NCBI GenBank assembly: GCA_021770845.1
Contig: JAETQF010000016.1
Span: 1 to 64,000, forward strand
Origin: Oscillospiraceae bacterium
GTDB lineage: Bacteria; Bacillota; Clostridia; Oscillospirales; Oscillospiraceae
Reading direction: 5' to 3'
Length of the DNA: 64,000 nucleotides
In this document: one piece after another, positions 37,060 to 45,009 of the stretch
Position numbering within the stretch: the stretch's first letter is position 1
How the letters are laid out: each line of letters opens with the position of its first letter
Notes under the pieces: generated by a model
Seen by the model: the letters and a program-made list of their open reading frames with translations, nothing else
Told to the model about the DNA's origin: nothing
Databases searched by the model: none
Position numbers and translations under genes: made by a program

Positions 37060-37425
37060 TTACAGCAGGGCCTTCACCCCGCCGTACAGAATCAGCAGGG
37101 CAAAGCCCCGGCGCAGCCACACCATGGACAGCTTCCGGAACACCTTCCCGCCCACCAGTCCGCCCACCAGCCCGCCGGCCAGATAGGGCAGGGCGGCGGC
37201 CAGATCCAGATCCCCCCGGAACCAGTAGATCCCGGCGGACAGGGCGCACAGCGGCGCGATGATCGCCACCGACGTGGCGAAGGCCTTCCGCTGATCCAGC
37301 CCGCACTTTCCCGCCAGCAGGGGCACCAGCACCATGCCGCCGCCCCCGCCGAAAAAGCCGTTTACCACCCCGGCGGCCGCCCCTGCCAGGGCGAACCACA
37401 GGGCTTTGGAGTTCTTTTCCTTCAA
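37060..37425 (-). CDS. Half-size TauE/SafE (TSUP) family membrane protein, first of pair
   Basis: A 121-residue protein with four hydrophobic segments and the family repeat GAAAGVVNGFFGGGGGMVLVPLL. It begins with a short charged stretch and ends at GGVKALL. It precedes the second half gene by 90 bp on the same strand. The two share the family fold but are clearly diverged from each other, which fits an asymmetric heterodimer. Both end without frameshift, so this is a genuine split rather than a broken full-length gene. Confidence 0.82.
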   Translation of the reverse strand: MKEKNSKALWFALAGAAAGVVNGFFGGGGGMVLVPLLAGKCGLDQRKAFATSVAIIAPLCALSAGIYWFRGDLDLAAALPYLAGGLVGGLVGGKVFRKLSMVWLRRGFALLILYGGVKALL

Positions 37426-37492
37426 CGCGCATCACCTGTCTCCAGTATGCCGCCGCCGGGGGCGGACTATTCAAAATCTTCCGCCAATCCCC

Positions 37493-37538
37493 TTGACAAC
37501 TATTACGGATAGTGATACATTTATTACAGTAACCGTAA
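37493..37538 (+). promoter_or_regulatory. padR promoter with inverted-repeat operator
   Basis: TTGACA (37493-37498), a 17-bp spacer and TACATT (37516-37521). The arms TTACGG (37503-37508) and CCGTAA (37533-37538) flank the -10 box symmetrically. This spacing suits autoregulation by the PadR protein encoded next. Confidence 0.62.
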
Positions 37539-37555
37539 GAAAGGGGGGACGCGCC

Positions 37556-37942
37556 TTGCGGGACAACGCCAAGGGCGGCGCGCTGACCGAGGTGACCTTT
37601 TACATCCTGCTGGCCCTGCACAGGCCCCGGCACGGCTACGCCGTCATGCAGTTTGTGGAGGAAAAAACCGGCGGGCGGCTGACCCTGGGGGCGGGGACGC
37701 TGTACGGCGCCCTGAACGCCCTCCAGGAGAAGGGCTGGATCGCCCCGGTGGGGGCGGCGGACGCGGGGCGGAAAAAGGAGTTTGCCGTCACCCCCTTGGG
37801 CCGAGAGATGGCGGCCCGGGAGCTGGCGCGGCTGAAGGAGCTGGCAGACACGGCGGAGGAGATTTTAGAGGAGGCGCGCAATGGAGAAGCGATACCGTTA
37901 CTTCTGGACGCTGCTGGGGCTCCAGGCCCGGTGGCTGGATAA
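37556..37942 (+). CDS. PadR-family transcriptional regulator
   Basis: A 128-residue regulator. The PadR winged helix is clear: LTEVTFYILLALHRPRHGYAVM, then LGAGTLYGALNALQEKGWI and GRKKEFAVTPLGREM. A C-terminal helix mediates dimers. The start is TTG at 37556, behind AAGGGGGGA. Its last 62 bases overlap the DUF2812 gene, a common coupling in Firmicutes in which the PadR protein represses its own two-gene operon. Confidence 0.9.
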   Translation: MRDNAKGGALTEVTFYILLALHRPRHGYAVMQFVEEKTGGRLTLGAGTLYGALNALQEKGWIAPVGAADAGRKKEFAVTPLGREMAARELARLKELADTAEEILEEARNGEAIPLLLDAAGAPGPVAG

Positions 37943-38441
37943 GATGTCGGATGGGGGCCTGCGGCTGGTGCGGACGGAAAAGCTGCTGTACGAGTTCGAG
38001 CCCTGCGATCCGGGGGAGTACCGCTACTGCGTGGAGTTTGTGGCCCACCTGTCCCGGGACAGGGCGGAGGACTACGCCCGCTTCCTGGAGGACTGCGGCT
38101 ACCGGGTGTGGTTCAAAAACGCGAATCTGGACTGGAACGTGGGCAAGGTGGAGGCCCGCCCCTGGGCGGAGCCGGGGGGCCGCCTGGCCTCCAACGCCAC
38201 CACCTACAACCGGGAGCTGCTGATTGTGGAGAAAAAGAACGACGGGAAGCCCTTCCAGCTTCACTCGTCCAACGAGGACAAGGCGCGCTATTACATTCCT
38301 GATCCGGTATCAGATCGCCCTGGCCAGGCTGAAGCGGGAGGGCGGCCTCATGGAGTGAGCCGCGCCGGTCTTTGCTCTTTGACAGCCGCGGAAAAATGTC
38401 AAAACCCCGTCCCTTGCGTCCCGGAGGAAAACCCGGTATAA
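37881..38441 (+). CDS. DUF2812 protein, probably frameshifted near its C-terminus
   Basis: As read, a 186-residue protein. Residues 1-140 match the DUF2812 partner of PadR regulators (WLDKMSDGGLRL, then YRYCVEFVAHL and the DCGYRVWFKN phrase). Function is unknown; homologues are often membrane-linked. After NEDKARYYI (near 140) the frame becomes Pro/Gly/Cys-rich and runs through the promoter of the next gene. A one-base skip near 38296 would instead give FLIRYQIALARLKREGGLME and stop at 38358, a natural-looking amphipathic end. A frameshift or sequencing error is likely there. Confidence 0.65.
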   Translation: MEKRYRYFWTLLGLQARWLDKMSDGGLRLVRTEKLLYEFEPCDPGEYRYCVEFVAHLSRDRAEDYARFLEDCGYRVWFKNANLDWNVGKVEARPWAEPGGRLASNATTYNRELLIVEKKNDGKPFQLHSSNEDKARYYIPDPVSDRPGQAEAGGRPHGVSRAGLCSLTAAEKCQNPVPCVPEENPV

Positions 38442-38442
38442 T
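38414..38442 (+). promoter_or_regulatory. Promoter of the TetR gene
   Basis: TTGCGT (38414-38419), a 17-bp spacer and TATAAT (38437-38442), 33 bp before the start codon. Confidence 0.8.
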
Positions 38443-38475
38443 ACTTCCCAACAACCGGGGGAGGTTCGACGAAAA

Positions 38476-39036
38476 ATGCCAAAATCTACCAAAAATCAGA
38501 TCATGAGCGCCCTGGTGGGGCTGCTTCAGACCAAGCGCCTGGACGATATCACCGTCACGGAACTGGTAGAGCGGTGCGGCATCTCCCGGCAGGCGTTTTA
38601 TTACCACTTTTCCGATCTGTACGGCGTGGTGGACTACGGCATCCAGCAGCTGCTGGACGAGCTGGGCGTCACCGATCCGGAGCAGTGGCGGGAGCCGCTG
38701 GAGCGGACGCTGGCGCTGCTCCGGGAGAACCGGACGCTGGTGCTCAACGTGTACCGGGCCTACGAGCGCAGCTATGTGGAGCACGATCTGCGCCGCTGGG
38801 CCGCCCCCCTGGTGGAGGCCCGCACCCGGCTGGCCGCCCGGGGGTACGCCGTGACGGAGGATCAGATCGGCTTCATGACCGAGCTGCTCACCCAAGGGCT
38901 GGCCAGCACGGTGCTGAGCTGGGTGGAGCGGGGGATGCCCTCCAGCGTCATCGAGCGGCTGGATGATTTTGATATTTTGGTGGGGGGCTGCCTGGACTAT
39001 ACCATGGAGCGGCTGGCCCAGAAAAATGGGAAATAG
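38476..39036 (+). CDS. TetR/AcrR-family transcriptional regulator
   Basis: A 186-residue regulator. The N-terminal helix-turn-helix includes ITVTELVERCGISRQAFYYHFSDLYGVVDYGI (split here over residues 24-55). The C-terminal domain, with LVLNVYRAYERSYVEHDL, resembles the DhaS-like TetR group. It is encoded just ahead of a radical SAM gene in the same direction, with a terminator between, and may control that gene. Its ligand is unknown. Confidence 0.88.
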   Translation: MPKSTKNQIMSALVGLLQTKRLDDITVTELVERCGISRQAFYYHFSDLYGVVDYGIQQLLDELGVTDPEQWREPLERTLALLRENRTLVLNVYRAYERSYVEHDLRRWAAPLVEARTRLAARGYAVTEDQIGFMTELLTQGLASTVLSWVERGMPSSVIERLDDFDILVGGCLDYTMERLAQKNGK

Positions 39037-39065
39037 CGGGACAATTCGACAAAATTTTACATCGG

Positions 39066-39102
39066 CGCGGCCTTGTCAGACTTTTGACAAGGCCGCGTTT
39101 TC
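39066..39102 (+). terminator. Terminator after the TetR gene
   Basis: A 13-bp perfect stem, CGCGGCCTTGTCA (39066-39078) with TGACAAGGCCGCG (39085-39097), followed by TTTTCT. Its right arm contains TTGACA, which with TATGGA 17 bases later could double as a weak promoter for the radical SAM gene. Confidence 0.88.
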
Positions 39103-39184
39103 TGTCTATGGAAACCCGGAGGAGGGGGCGGTAAGATAAACCTGAGCAGCGGGGAAGACTCCCCGCGGAAAGGACGCGAGACGA

Positions 39185-40579
39185 ATGAGTATGATGAACA
39201 GCGTGAAACGGGCGGGTTTCCGGGCGATGTACGGCTACCTGGACAAGGATCCCGACGCCAATATCCCCCGCCTGATGGACTGGGTGGATCGCTTTGCCGG
39301 CAACGGCCCCAACAGCTTCCCCGACCAGCGGGCCGCCTTCCGCAAGGTGATCGAGAACCCGGACAACAACTGGTTCCGGCTCATCCGATCCATGTGGACG
39401 GACGTGGACGACGAGGTGCGCAAGACCTTTTTCGAGAACTTTATGCTCAACGGAAACCTCATCGGCTGGACCATCCAGGAGGAGGCCCGGGAGCGGTACG
39501 GCTGCAACATCCCCTGGGCCATCCTGCTGGATCCCACCTCCGCCTGCAACCTGCACTGTACCGGCTGCTGGGCGGCGGAGTATGGCAACAAGCTGAACCT
39601 CACCTTCGATGAGATCGACAGCATCATCACCCAGGGCAAGGAGCTGGGGGTATATATCTACATCTACACCGGCGGCGAGCCCATGGTGCGGAAGGACGAC
39701 CTCATCGCCCTGTGCAACAAGCACAGCGACTGCGAGTTCCTGTGCTTCACCAACGCCACTCTCATCGACGAGGACTTCGCCGACCAGATGCTGCGGGTGA
39801 AAAACTTCGTCCCCGCCATCAGCGTGGAGGGCTTTGAGGAGGCCACCGACGGCCGCCGGGGGGACGGCGTGTTCCAGAAGGTGCGCCGCGCCATGGACAT
39901 CCTGAAGGCCCGGAAGCTGCCCTTCGGCACCTCCTGCTGCTACACCAGCGCCAACCTGGACTCCATCAGCTCGGAGGAGTTTGTGGACAACCTGGTGGAC
40001 TGGGGGGCCAAATTCGCCTGGTACTTCCACTATATGCCGGTGGGCAACGACGCCGCCCCGGAGCTGATGCCCTCCCCGGAGCAGCGGGAGCAGATGTACG
40101 ACCGCATCCGGGCCTACCGCCAGACCAAGCCCCTGTTCGTCATCGACTTCCAGAACGACGGGGAGTACGTGGGGGGCTGCATCGCCGGGGGCCGGCGGTA
40201 TCTCCACATCAACGCCAACGGGGACGTGGATCCCTGTGTGTTCATCCACTACTCCGACTCCAACATCCGGGAGAAGTCCCTGCTGGACTGCCTGCGCGCC
40301 CCCATGTTCATGGCCTATCACGACGGCCAGCCCTTCAACGAGAACCACCTGAAGCCCTGCCCCATGCTGGAGAATCCGGAGAAGCTGCGGGAGATGGTAG
40401 AAAAGACCGGGGCCAGGTCTACCGACCTGCAATCTCCGGAGAGTGCGGAGCACCTGTGCGCCAAATGCGACGGCTACGCCCAGGCGTGGGATCCCACCGC
40501 CCAGCGGCTGTGGAGCTGCGGGCACAGCTGCGCCCAGTGCGGGCAGGAGGAGGCCGCTGCCCAGCGGCAGGCGGGGTAG
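39185..40579 (+). CDS. Radical SAM protein with C-terminal cysteine cluster
   Basis: A 464-residue enzyme. The radical SAM [4Fe-4S] motif CNLHCTGC places Cys121, Cys125 and Cys128, followed by the SAM-binding IYTGGEPMVRKDD. A SPASM-like middle region has GGCIAGGRRYLHINANGDVDPC. The extreme C-terminus adds CAKCDGY and CGHSCAQCGQ, a further metal-binding cluster. The N-terminal ~110 residues are a helical extension. Related proteins are common in gut Firmicutes next to TetR regulators; the reaction is unknown. No small precursor peptide gene was found nearby. Confidence 0.85.
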   Translation: MSMMNSVKRAGFRAMYGYLDKDPDANIPRLMDWVDRFAGNGPNSFPDQRAAFRKVIENPDNNWFRLIRSMWTDVDDEVRKTFFENFMLNGNLIGWTIQEEARERYGCNIPWAILLDPTSACNLHCTGCWAAEYGNKLNLTFDEIDSIITQGKELGVYIYIYTGGEPMVRKDDLIALCNKHSDCEFLCFTNATLIDEDFADQMLRVKNFVPAISVEGFEEATDGRRGDGVFQKVRRAMDILKARKLPFGTSCCYTSANLDSISSEEFVDNLVDWGAKFAWYFHYMPVGNDAAPELMPSPEQREQMYDRIRAYRQTKPLFVIDFQNDGEYVGGCIAGGRRYLHINANGDVDPCVFIHYSDSNIREKSLLDCLRAPMFMAYHDGQPFNENHLKPCPMLENPEKLREMVEKTGARSTDLQSPESAEHLCAKCDGYAQAWDPTAQRLWSCGHSCAQCGQEEAAAQRQAG

Positions 40580-40602
40580 GATATCCCCCCCTGGCGCAGG
40601 AG

Positions 40603-41394
40603 GGGGCGCCCCTGCGGGGGGCGTTACTTTCTCTCGCGCGAGAGAAAGTAACCAAAGAGCGCGCTTAGGGGGTGGCCACCGGTTCGGCTCCGGGCCAAAG
40701 GGCGGCCCTGCGCTCACAGGTTGGCCACCCCCTAAGAACCCCCATTAAGGTCAAGGGCACGTCGATTTTGCGGGGCGGGGGAGTGACCGGCGCGTGGGGG
40801 CTGGACTGGTGTACTTCCCATTGGTGCTGCCGCTCGTGTGTGGGACAACTTCCAGGCGGTGCCCTCGGTTGGCGCCTGGGTGGTGCGGTGGATGTTCAGG
40901 AGCGGTGGGAGGTGCACCGTCGATTTCAGGTTGTGGGAGAGTGACCGGCTATTGCGGGTTACGAATTAGTTTTACTTCTTTTTTCGGCCCACACCGGGCC
41001 TGCGTTTCTCGGGTACTGAAAACATGGGGTTCTCTTTCCAGCGCCTGAGCTTCTCAGGCTAACCACCGCGTTCCAGGTACGCGCCCGATACGCACCCGTG
41101 AAGCACCACCCGACACCCAGGCGCATCTGCCGTGGATCCCACCCACCTCTCAGTACCCACACCCTCAGCGGCAGCGGCGATAGGGGGATCCGCGTCCGTA
41201 TCATCTCCGCGCCGGAAGGGTATCCCTCCACGCTCCGATCTGACTCCCTCGTAAACGGGGGATTCTTAAGGGGGAGCCGTCCTGAGAGCGCAGGCCCGCC
41301 CTTTGGGCCTGTGCGAACCGGCGGCTCCCCCTTAAGCGTCCTTTTGGTTTCTTTTCCCACGAGGGAAAAGTAACGCCCCCGGCAGGGGCGCCCC
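40603..41394. repeat. Gene-free element bounded by two inverted, diverged copies of a ~140-bp hairpin repeat
   Basis: The left copy spans about 40603-40747 and the right copy, reversed, about 41253-41394. Both read from outside inwards: GGGGCGCCCCTGC, GTTACTTT, a palindrome ending AAA(C)CAAA, a (C)TTA(A)GGGGG arm, CCGGTTCG, CCAAAGGGCGG, CCTGCGCTC, then CCCCCTTAAG or CCCCCTAAG. The left palindrome (40623-40652) is perfect, 15+15 bases; the right one is imperfect. The ~500 bp between them (40748-41252) has no convincing reading frame, ribosome-binding site or RNA I recognise. The layout suggests a miniature non-autonomous mobile element or paired REP-like sequences. I cannot identify target-site duplications. 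Confidence 0.65.
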
Positions 41395-41438
41395 CTGCAA
41401 ACTTCCCGCCCCGGCAGGGGTACAATCAAAATTGCCCC

Positions 41439-41466
41439 TTGCAATTTCAGCGGGATATGTTACAAT
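41439..41466 (+). promoter_or_regulatory. Promoter of the ABC transporter operon
   Basis: TTGCAA (41439-41444), a 16-bp spacer and TACAAT (41461-41466), about 60 bp before the start codon and directly after the inverted-repeat element. Confidence 0.6.
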
Positions 41467-41525
41467 AGTCCCCGACAACTGAATACTGACAGTTGCGAGA
41501 AATGCAGTAGAAAGGAAGAAGCAAA

Positions 41526-43109
41526 ATGCCCAAGTTTGTCAAAAGGGCCCTTTTGCTGCTGGTCGTGCTGGCCATGCTGCCGGCTTCACTGTACGGATGT
41601 ACAGGAGGCACGGAGCCCACCCCCCCGGGGGCGAGCAACAGCGGGAGCCAACCGTCCGCTGCACAATCGGGCGAGTTACCCAACGGGAACTCAGTCACGG
41701 TAGGTATCGCACAGGATTTGAGCAACCTCGATCCCCAGCTGGCCGCTACGGCGGGGATCCGTGAGGTCTTGTTCAACATCTTCGAGGGACTGGTGAAGGC
41801 CAGCCCCGACGGTTCGGTGATCCCGGCCGTCGCCAGTGACTATGAGCTCTCCAAGGATGGCAAAACGTACACCTTCACCCTGCGGGAGGGCGTGACGTTC
41901 CACGACGGGAAGCCGGTCACGGCGGAAGATGTGATCTATTCCCTGGAACGCTGCGCCGGATCGGAGAACGAAGGAACGCCTCTGATCTCGGCGTTTTCTA
42001 ATGTCTCCAAGATTTACGCCCCGGACGAGACCCATGTGGTGATCGAGCTGGCGGAGCCCAGCCTGGAGTTCCTCTACTCCCTCACCGCCGCCATCATCCC
42101 CAAGGACTCCGGCCCCACCATCACCGACACCATGATCGGCACCGGGCCCTTCCGGTTCGTCTCCTACGCCCCCCAGGACAACCTGGTGATGGAGAAGTAC
42201 GACGGCTACTGGAACCAGGAGAAGGCCGCCAAGCTGGACAAGGTGACCTTCAAGATCATCACCGATACCAACGCCCTTGTGGTTGGGCTGAAGGGGGAGA
42301 CCCTGGATCTGGTGCTCCACCTGCCCAACACCCTGGAGAACGAGGTGAAGGACGACTTCACCGTCCTCCAGGACACCATGAAGCTGGTGCAGGCCCTCTA
42401 TCTGAACAACGCGGTGGAGCCCTTCAACAATGAGCTGGTGCGTCAGGCCATGTACTACGCCATCAATGTGGACGAGATCATCCAGTTTGTGTGCGACGGG
42501 GCGGGCGTGGCCACCGGCACCAGTATGTACCCCGCCCAGAGCAGGTACTTCCTGCCCGAGCTGGCGGACAACTACCAGCAGGACGTGGAAAAGGCCAAGG
42601 AGCTGCTGGCCCAGGCGGGCTATCCCGACGGGTTCTCCATGACCATCACCGCGCCCTCCAACTACATCCAGCACATGGACGCCGCCCAGGTGATCATCGA
42701 GCAGCTCAAGGCGGTGGGCATCACCGCGGAGCTGATCCCCGTGGAGTGGCAGAGCTGGGTGGACGACGTGTACCGGGGCCGGAACTACCAGTCCACGGTG
42801 TGCGCCATCGCGGCGGACGACATGACCGCCCGGGAGATGCTGGTGCGGTACATGAGCGACAACCGGAAGAACTTCATCGCCTTCCAGGACGAGGAGTTCG
42901 ACCAGGTGCTGACCCAGGCCCTGGCCTCCCTGGACGAGGAGGAGCAGACCACCCTGTACAAGCGGGCGGAGGAGATCCTCAACGAGAAGGCGGCCAGTCT
43001 GTGGATCCAGGATATGTGTGAGCTGGCGGTGATGAACCCTGATCTGGAGGGCTTCACCTTCTACTGCACCTACGTGCTGGATATGTCCACCATCGGGTAT
43101 AAACAATAG
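41526..43109 (+). CDS. ABC transporter substrate-binding lipoprotein (peptide/nickel family)
   Basis: A 527-residue extracytoplasmic binding protein of the SBP_bac_5 family. The signal peptide ends in the lipobox LYGC with Cys25 as lipid anchor, followed by a Thr/Ser/Gly/Pro linker (about 26-55). Family phrases include LDPQLAATAGIREVLFNIFEGLV and GTGPFRFVSYAPQDNLVMEKYDGYW. The ligand may be an oligopeptide, nickel chelate or similar. It is separated from the permease genes by an intraoperonic hairpin, which usually keeps the binding protein in excess. Confidence 0.93.
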   Translation: MPKFVKRALLLLVVLAMLPASLYGCTGGTEPTPPGASNSGSQPSAAQSGELPNGNSVTVGIAQDLSNLDPQLAATAGIREVLFNIFEGLVKASPDGSVIPAVASDYELSKDGKTYTFTLREGVTFHDGKPVTAEDVIYSLERCAGSENEGTPLISAFSNVSKIYAPDETHVVIELAEPSLEFLYSLTAAIIPKDSGPTITDTMIGTGPFRFVSYAPQDNLVMEKYDGYWNQEKAAKLDKVTFKIITDTNALVVGLKGETLDLVLHLPNTLENEVKDDFTVLQDTMKLVQALYLNNAVEPFNNELVRQAMYYAINVDEIIQFVCDGAGVATGTSMYPAQSRYFLPELADNYQQDVEKAKELLAQAGYPDGFSMTITAPSNYIQHMDAAQVIIEQLKAVGITAELIPVEWQSWVDDVYRGRNYQSTVCAIAADDMTAREMLVRYMSDNRKNFIAFQDEEFDQVLTQALASLDEEEQTTLYKRAEEILNEKAASLWIQDMCELAVMNPDLEGFTFYCTYVLDMSTIGYKQ

Positions 43110-43165
43110 CGTCCCCGCCGGAGGCGGGAATGCCAAAGGGGTGGAAGCTGTCCACCATCGGGTAT
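43084..43165 (+). repeat. Direct repeat of the 3' end of the binding-protein gene
   Basis: TGTCCACCATCGGGTAT occurs at 43084-43100, where it encodes the last residues MSTIGYK of the lipoprotein, and again at 43149-43165 beyond the stop codon. The 17 bases are identical and offset by 65. It looks like a small local duplication. Confidence 0.75.
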
Positions 43166-43177
43166 CAATAACCCCAG

Positions 43178-43212
43178 GGAGCGGGGCGCCCGCGGGCGCC
43201 CCGCTCCTTTCC
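43178..43212 (+). terminator. Intraoperonic hairpin/attenuator between binding protein and permeases
   Basis: GGAGCGGGGCGCC (43178-43190) pairs with GGCGCCCCGCTCC (43195-43207), followed by TTTCCC. The permease start lies 27 bp further. The weak T-tract would give partial termination. Confidence 0.75.
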
Positions 43213-43238
43213 CATGAATAGGAAAGGGGGCTTCTCCC

Positions 43239-44180
43239 ATGGGAAAAGCCTTGCTGAAGCGGCTGGCCCTGCTGATCGGCACCCTGCTGCTGGTGAGCGT
43301 GCTGGCCTTCACCGCGTTTTCCGTCATCCCCGGCGACCCCACCGCCTCGGTGCTGGGCATCGAAGCCACCGACCAGCAGATCGCCGCCTTCCGGGCCAAG
43401 CACGGCCTGGATCTGCCGGTGTGGGAGCGGTATGGGCACTGGCTGTCCGCCTTTGTCCGGGGGGACTTCGGCCAGTCCTTTAAATATGACAAACCGGTGG
43501 CGGAGCTGGTGATCAGCCAGATTCAGGTGACGCTGATGCTGGCGGCGGTGTCCTTCGCGCTGATCCTGGCCATCTCCCTGCCCCTGGGCCTTATCGCCGC
43601 CCGCCGGCCGGGGGGGATTGTGGATCGGGCGGTGACGGTGCTGACCCAGGTCACCATGTCGGTGCCCAACTTCATCATGGGCATCGGGCTGATGTTCGTC
43701 TTTGCCCTGGTGCTCAAGTGGTTCCGGCCGGAGTACGTCCCCCTGGAGCAGGGCCTGGGCCCCCACCTGGCCTTTCTGGTGTACCCCGCCCTGGCCATCG
43801 CCCTGCCCAAGAGCGCCATGACGGTGAAGCTCCTCCGGGGCTCCATTTTAGGGGAGCTGGATCAGGACTACATCCGCACCGCCTACAGCAAGGGCAACAG
43901 CCGGGGCTCCGCCCTGCGGCGGCACGTGCTGCGCAACGCCATGATCCCGGTGGTGACCTTTCTGGCCATGGCCATCGGAGACATTATGGCGGGCTCCATT
44001 GTGGTGGAGCAGGTGTTCGGCATCCCCGGCCTGGGCCGTATGCTCATCAGCTCCATCGGCAGCCGGGACTACCCGGTGGTGCAGGCCATCGTGGTGCTGC
44101 TGGCCGCGGTGGTGGTGGGCTGCAATTTCCTGGCGGATCTGCTCTACCGGGTGATGGATCCCCGGATCGAGGGCAGGTAA
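43239..44180 (+). CDS. ABC transporter permease (DppB/OppB type)
   Basis: A 313-residue permease with six membrane segments. The large extracytoplasmic loop after segment 1 contains GDPTASVLGIEATDQQIAAF, typical of DppB-like proteins, and the EAA-type cytoplasmic loop contains YIRTAYSKGNSRGSALRRH, which contacts the ATPases. The gene is preceded by GGAAAGGGGG and followed 13 bp later by the second permease. Confidence 0.95.
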   Translation: MGKALLKRLALLIGTLLLVSVLAFTAFSVIPGDPTASVLGIEATDQQIAAFRAKHGLDLPVWERYGHWLSAFVRGDFGQSFKYDKPVAELVISQIQVTLMLAAVSFALILAISLPLGLIAARRPGGIVDRAVTVLTQVTMSVPNFIMGIGLMFVFALVLKWFRPEYVPLEQGLGPHLAFLVYPALAIALPKSAMTVKLLRGSILGELDQDYIRTAYSKGNSRGSALRRHVLRNAMIPVVTFLAMAIGDIMAGSIVVEQVFGIPGLGRMLISSIGSRDYPVVQAIVVLLAAVVVGCNFLADLLYRVMDPRIEGR

Positions 44181-44193
44181 GGGAGAAACAAGT

Positions 44194-45009
44194 ATGAAGG
44201 TCAAGAAAAAAAGCTGGTATCTTACCATCGGCGGGCTGCTCACGGCCTGTATGCTGGTGTTTACCGCCGTCGGCCTGTTCTGGACGCCCTATAGTCCCAC
44301 CGCCGTGAGCGCCCCGGATCGGAGCGCCCCCCCCTCCGCCGCCCACCCCTTCGGCTGCGACCAGCTGGGGCGGGATGTGCTCTCCCGCACCCTGGAGGGG
44401 GCGGGCTCCACCCTGACCATCGCCCTGGCGGTGCTGGCGGTGGGGGCGGTGTGCGGCCTTGTCATCGGGGCGCTGTGCGGCTACTACGGCGGCGTGGCGG
44501 ACGCGCTGATCATGCGCTTGTGCGACGCGGTGGCCGCCTTCCCCAGCGTGCTGCTGGCGCTGGTGGTACTGGCCCTCACCGGGCCGGGGAAGTATAACGT
44601 CATCGGGGCCCTGGGGGTGCTGTTCATCCCCAGCTTCGCCCGGCTGGTGCGGGGGGAGTTCCTGAAGTACCGGGATCGGGACTTCGTGCAGTCCGCCCGG
44701 CTCATGGGGGTGTCACAGCTCCGGATCATCTTTGTCCATATCCTGCCCAATATCTGGCCGGTATTACTTTCCGGATTAACCATAGGCTTTAATAACGCTG
44801 TGTTGGCGGAGGCGTCCATGAGCTATCTGGGCATCGGCGTCAACGCCACCGAGCCCAGCCTGGGCTATATGCTGAAGGACGCCCAGGGCGTGCTGTTTAC
44901 CCTGCCCTGGTGCACCATTTTCCCGGCGCTGGCGGCCATCCTGCTGATCTTGGGCGTAGGCCTGCTGGGCGAGGGGATCCGGGAGCGGATGGGGGGGACG
45001 GCGGCATGA
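44194..45009 (+). CDS. ABC transporter permease (DppC/OppC type)
   Basis: A 271-residue permease. The family phrase HPFGCDQLGRDVLSRTLEGA follows the first membrane segment, and the EAA loop is DFVQSARLMGVSQLRIIFVHILPN. Six membrane segments are predicted. Its stop overlaps the start of the ATPase gene (ATGATG at 45006), so translation is coupled. Confidence 0.95.
   Translation: MKVKKKSWYLTIGGLLTACMLVFTAVGLFWTPYSPTAVSAPDRSAPPSAAHPFGCDQLGRDVLSRTLEGAGSTLTIALAVLAVGAVCGLVIGALCGYYGGVADALIMRLCDAVAAFPSVLLALVVLALTGPGKYNVIGALGVLFIPSFARLVRGEFLKYRDRDFVQSARLMGVSQLRIIFVHILPNIWPVLLSGLTIGFNNAVLAEASMSYLGIGVNATEPSLGYMLKDAQGVLFTLPWCTIFPALAAILLILGVGLLGEGIRERMGGTAA

Noticed and set aside
41098-41373. Possible small gene inside the inverted-repeat element
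   Set aside because: It runs into the right repeat arm, has no ribosome-binding site and a Ser/Pro/Gly-biased product.
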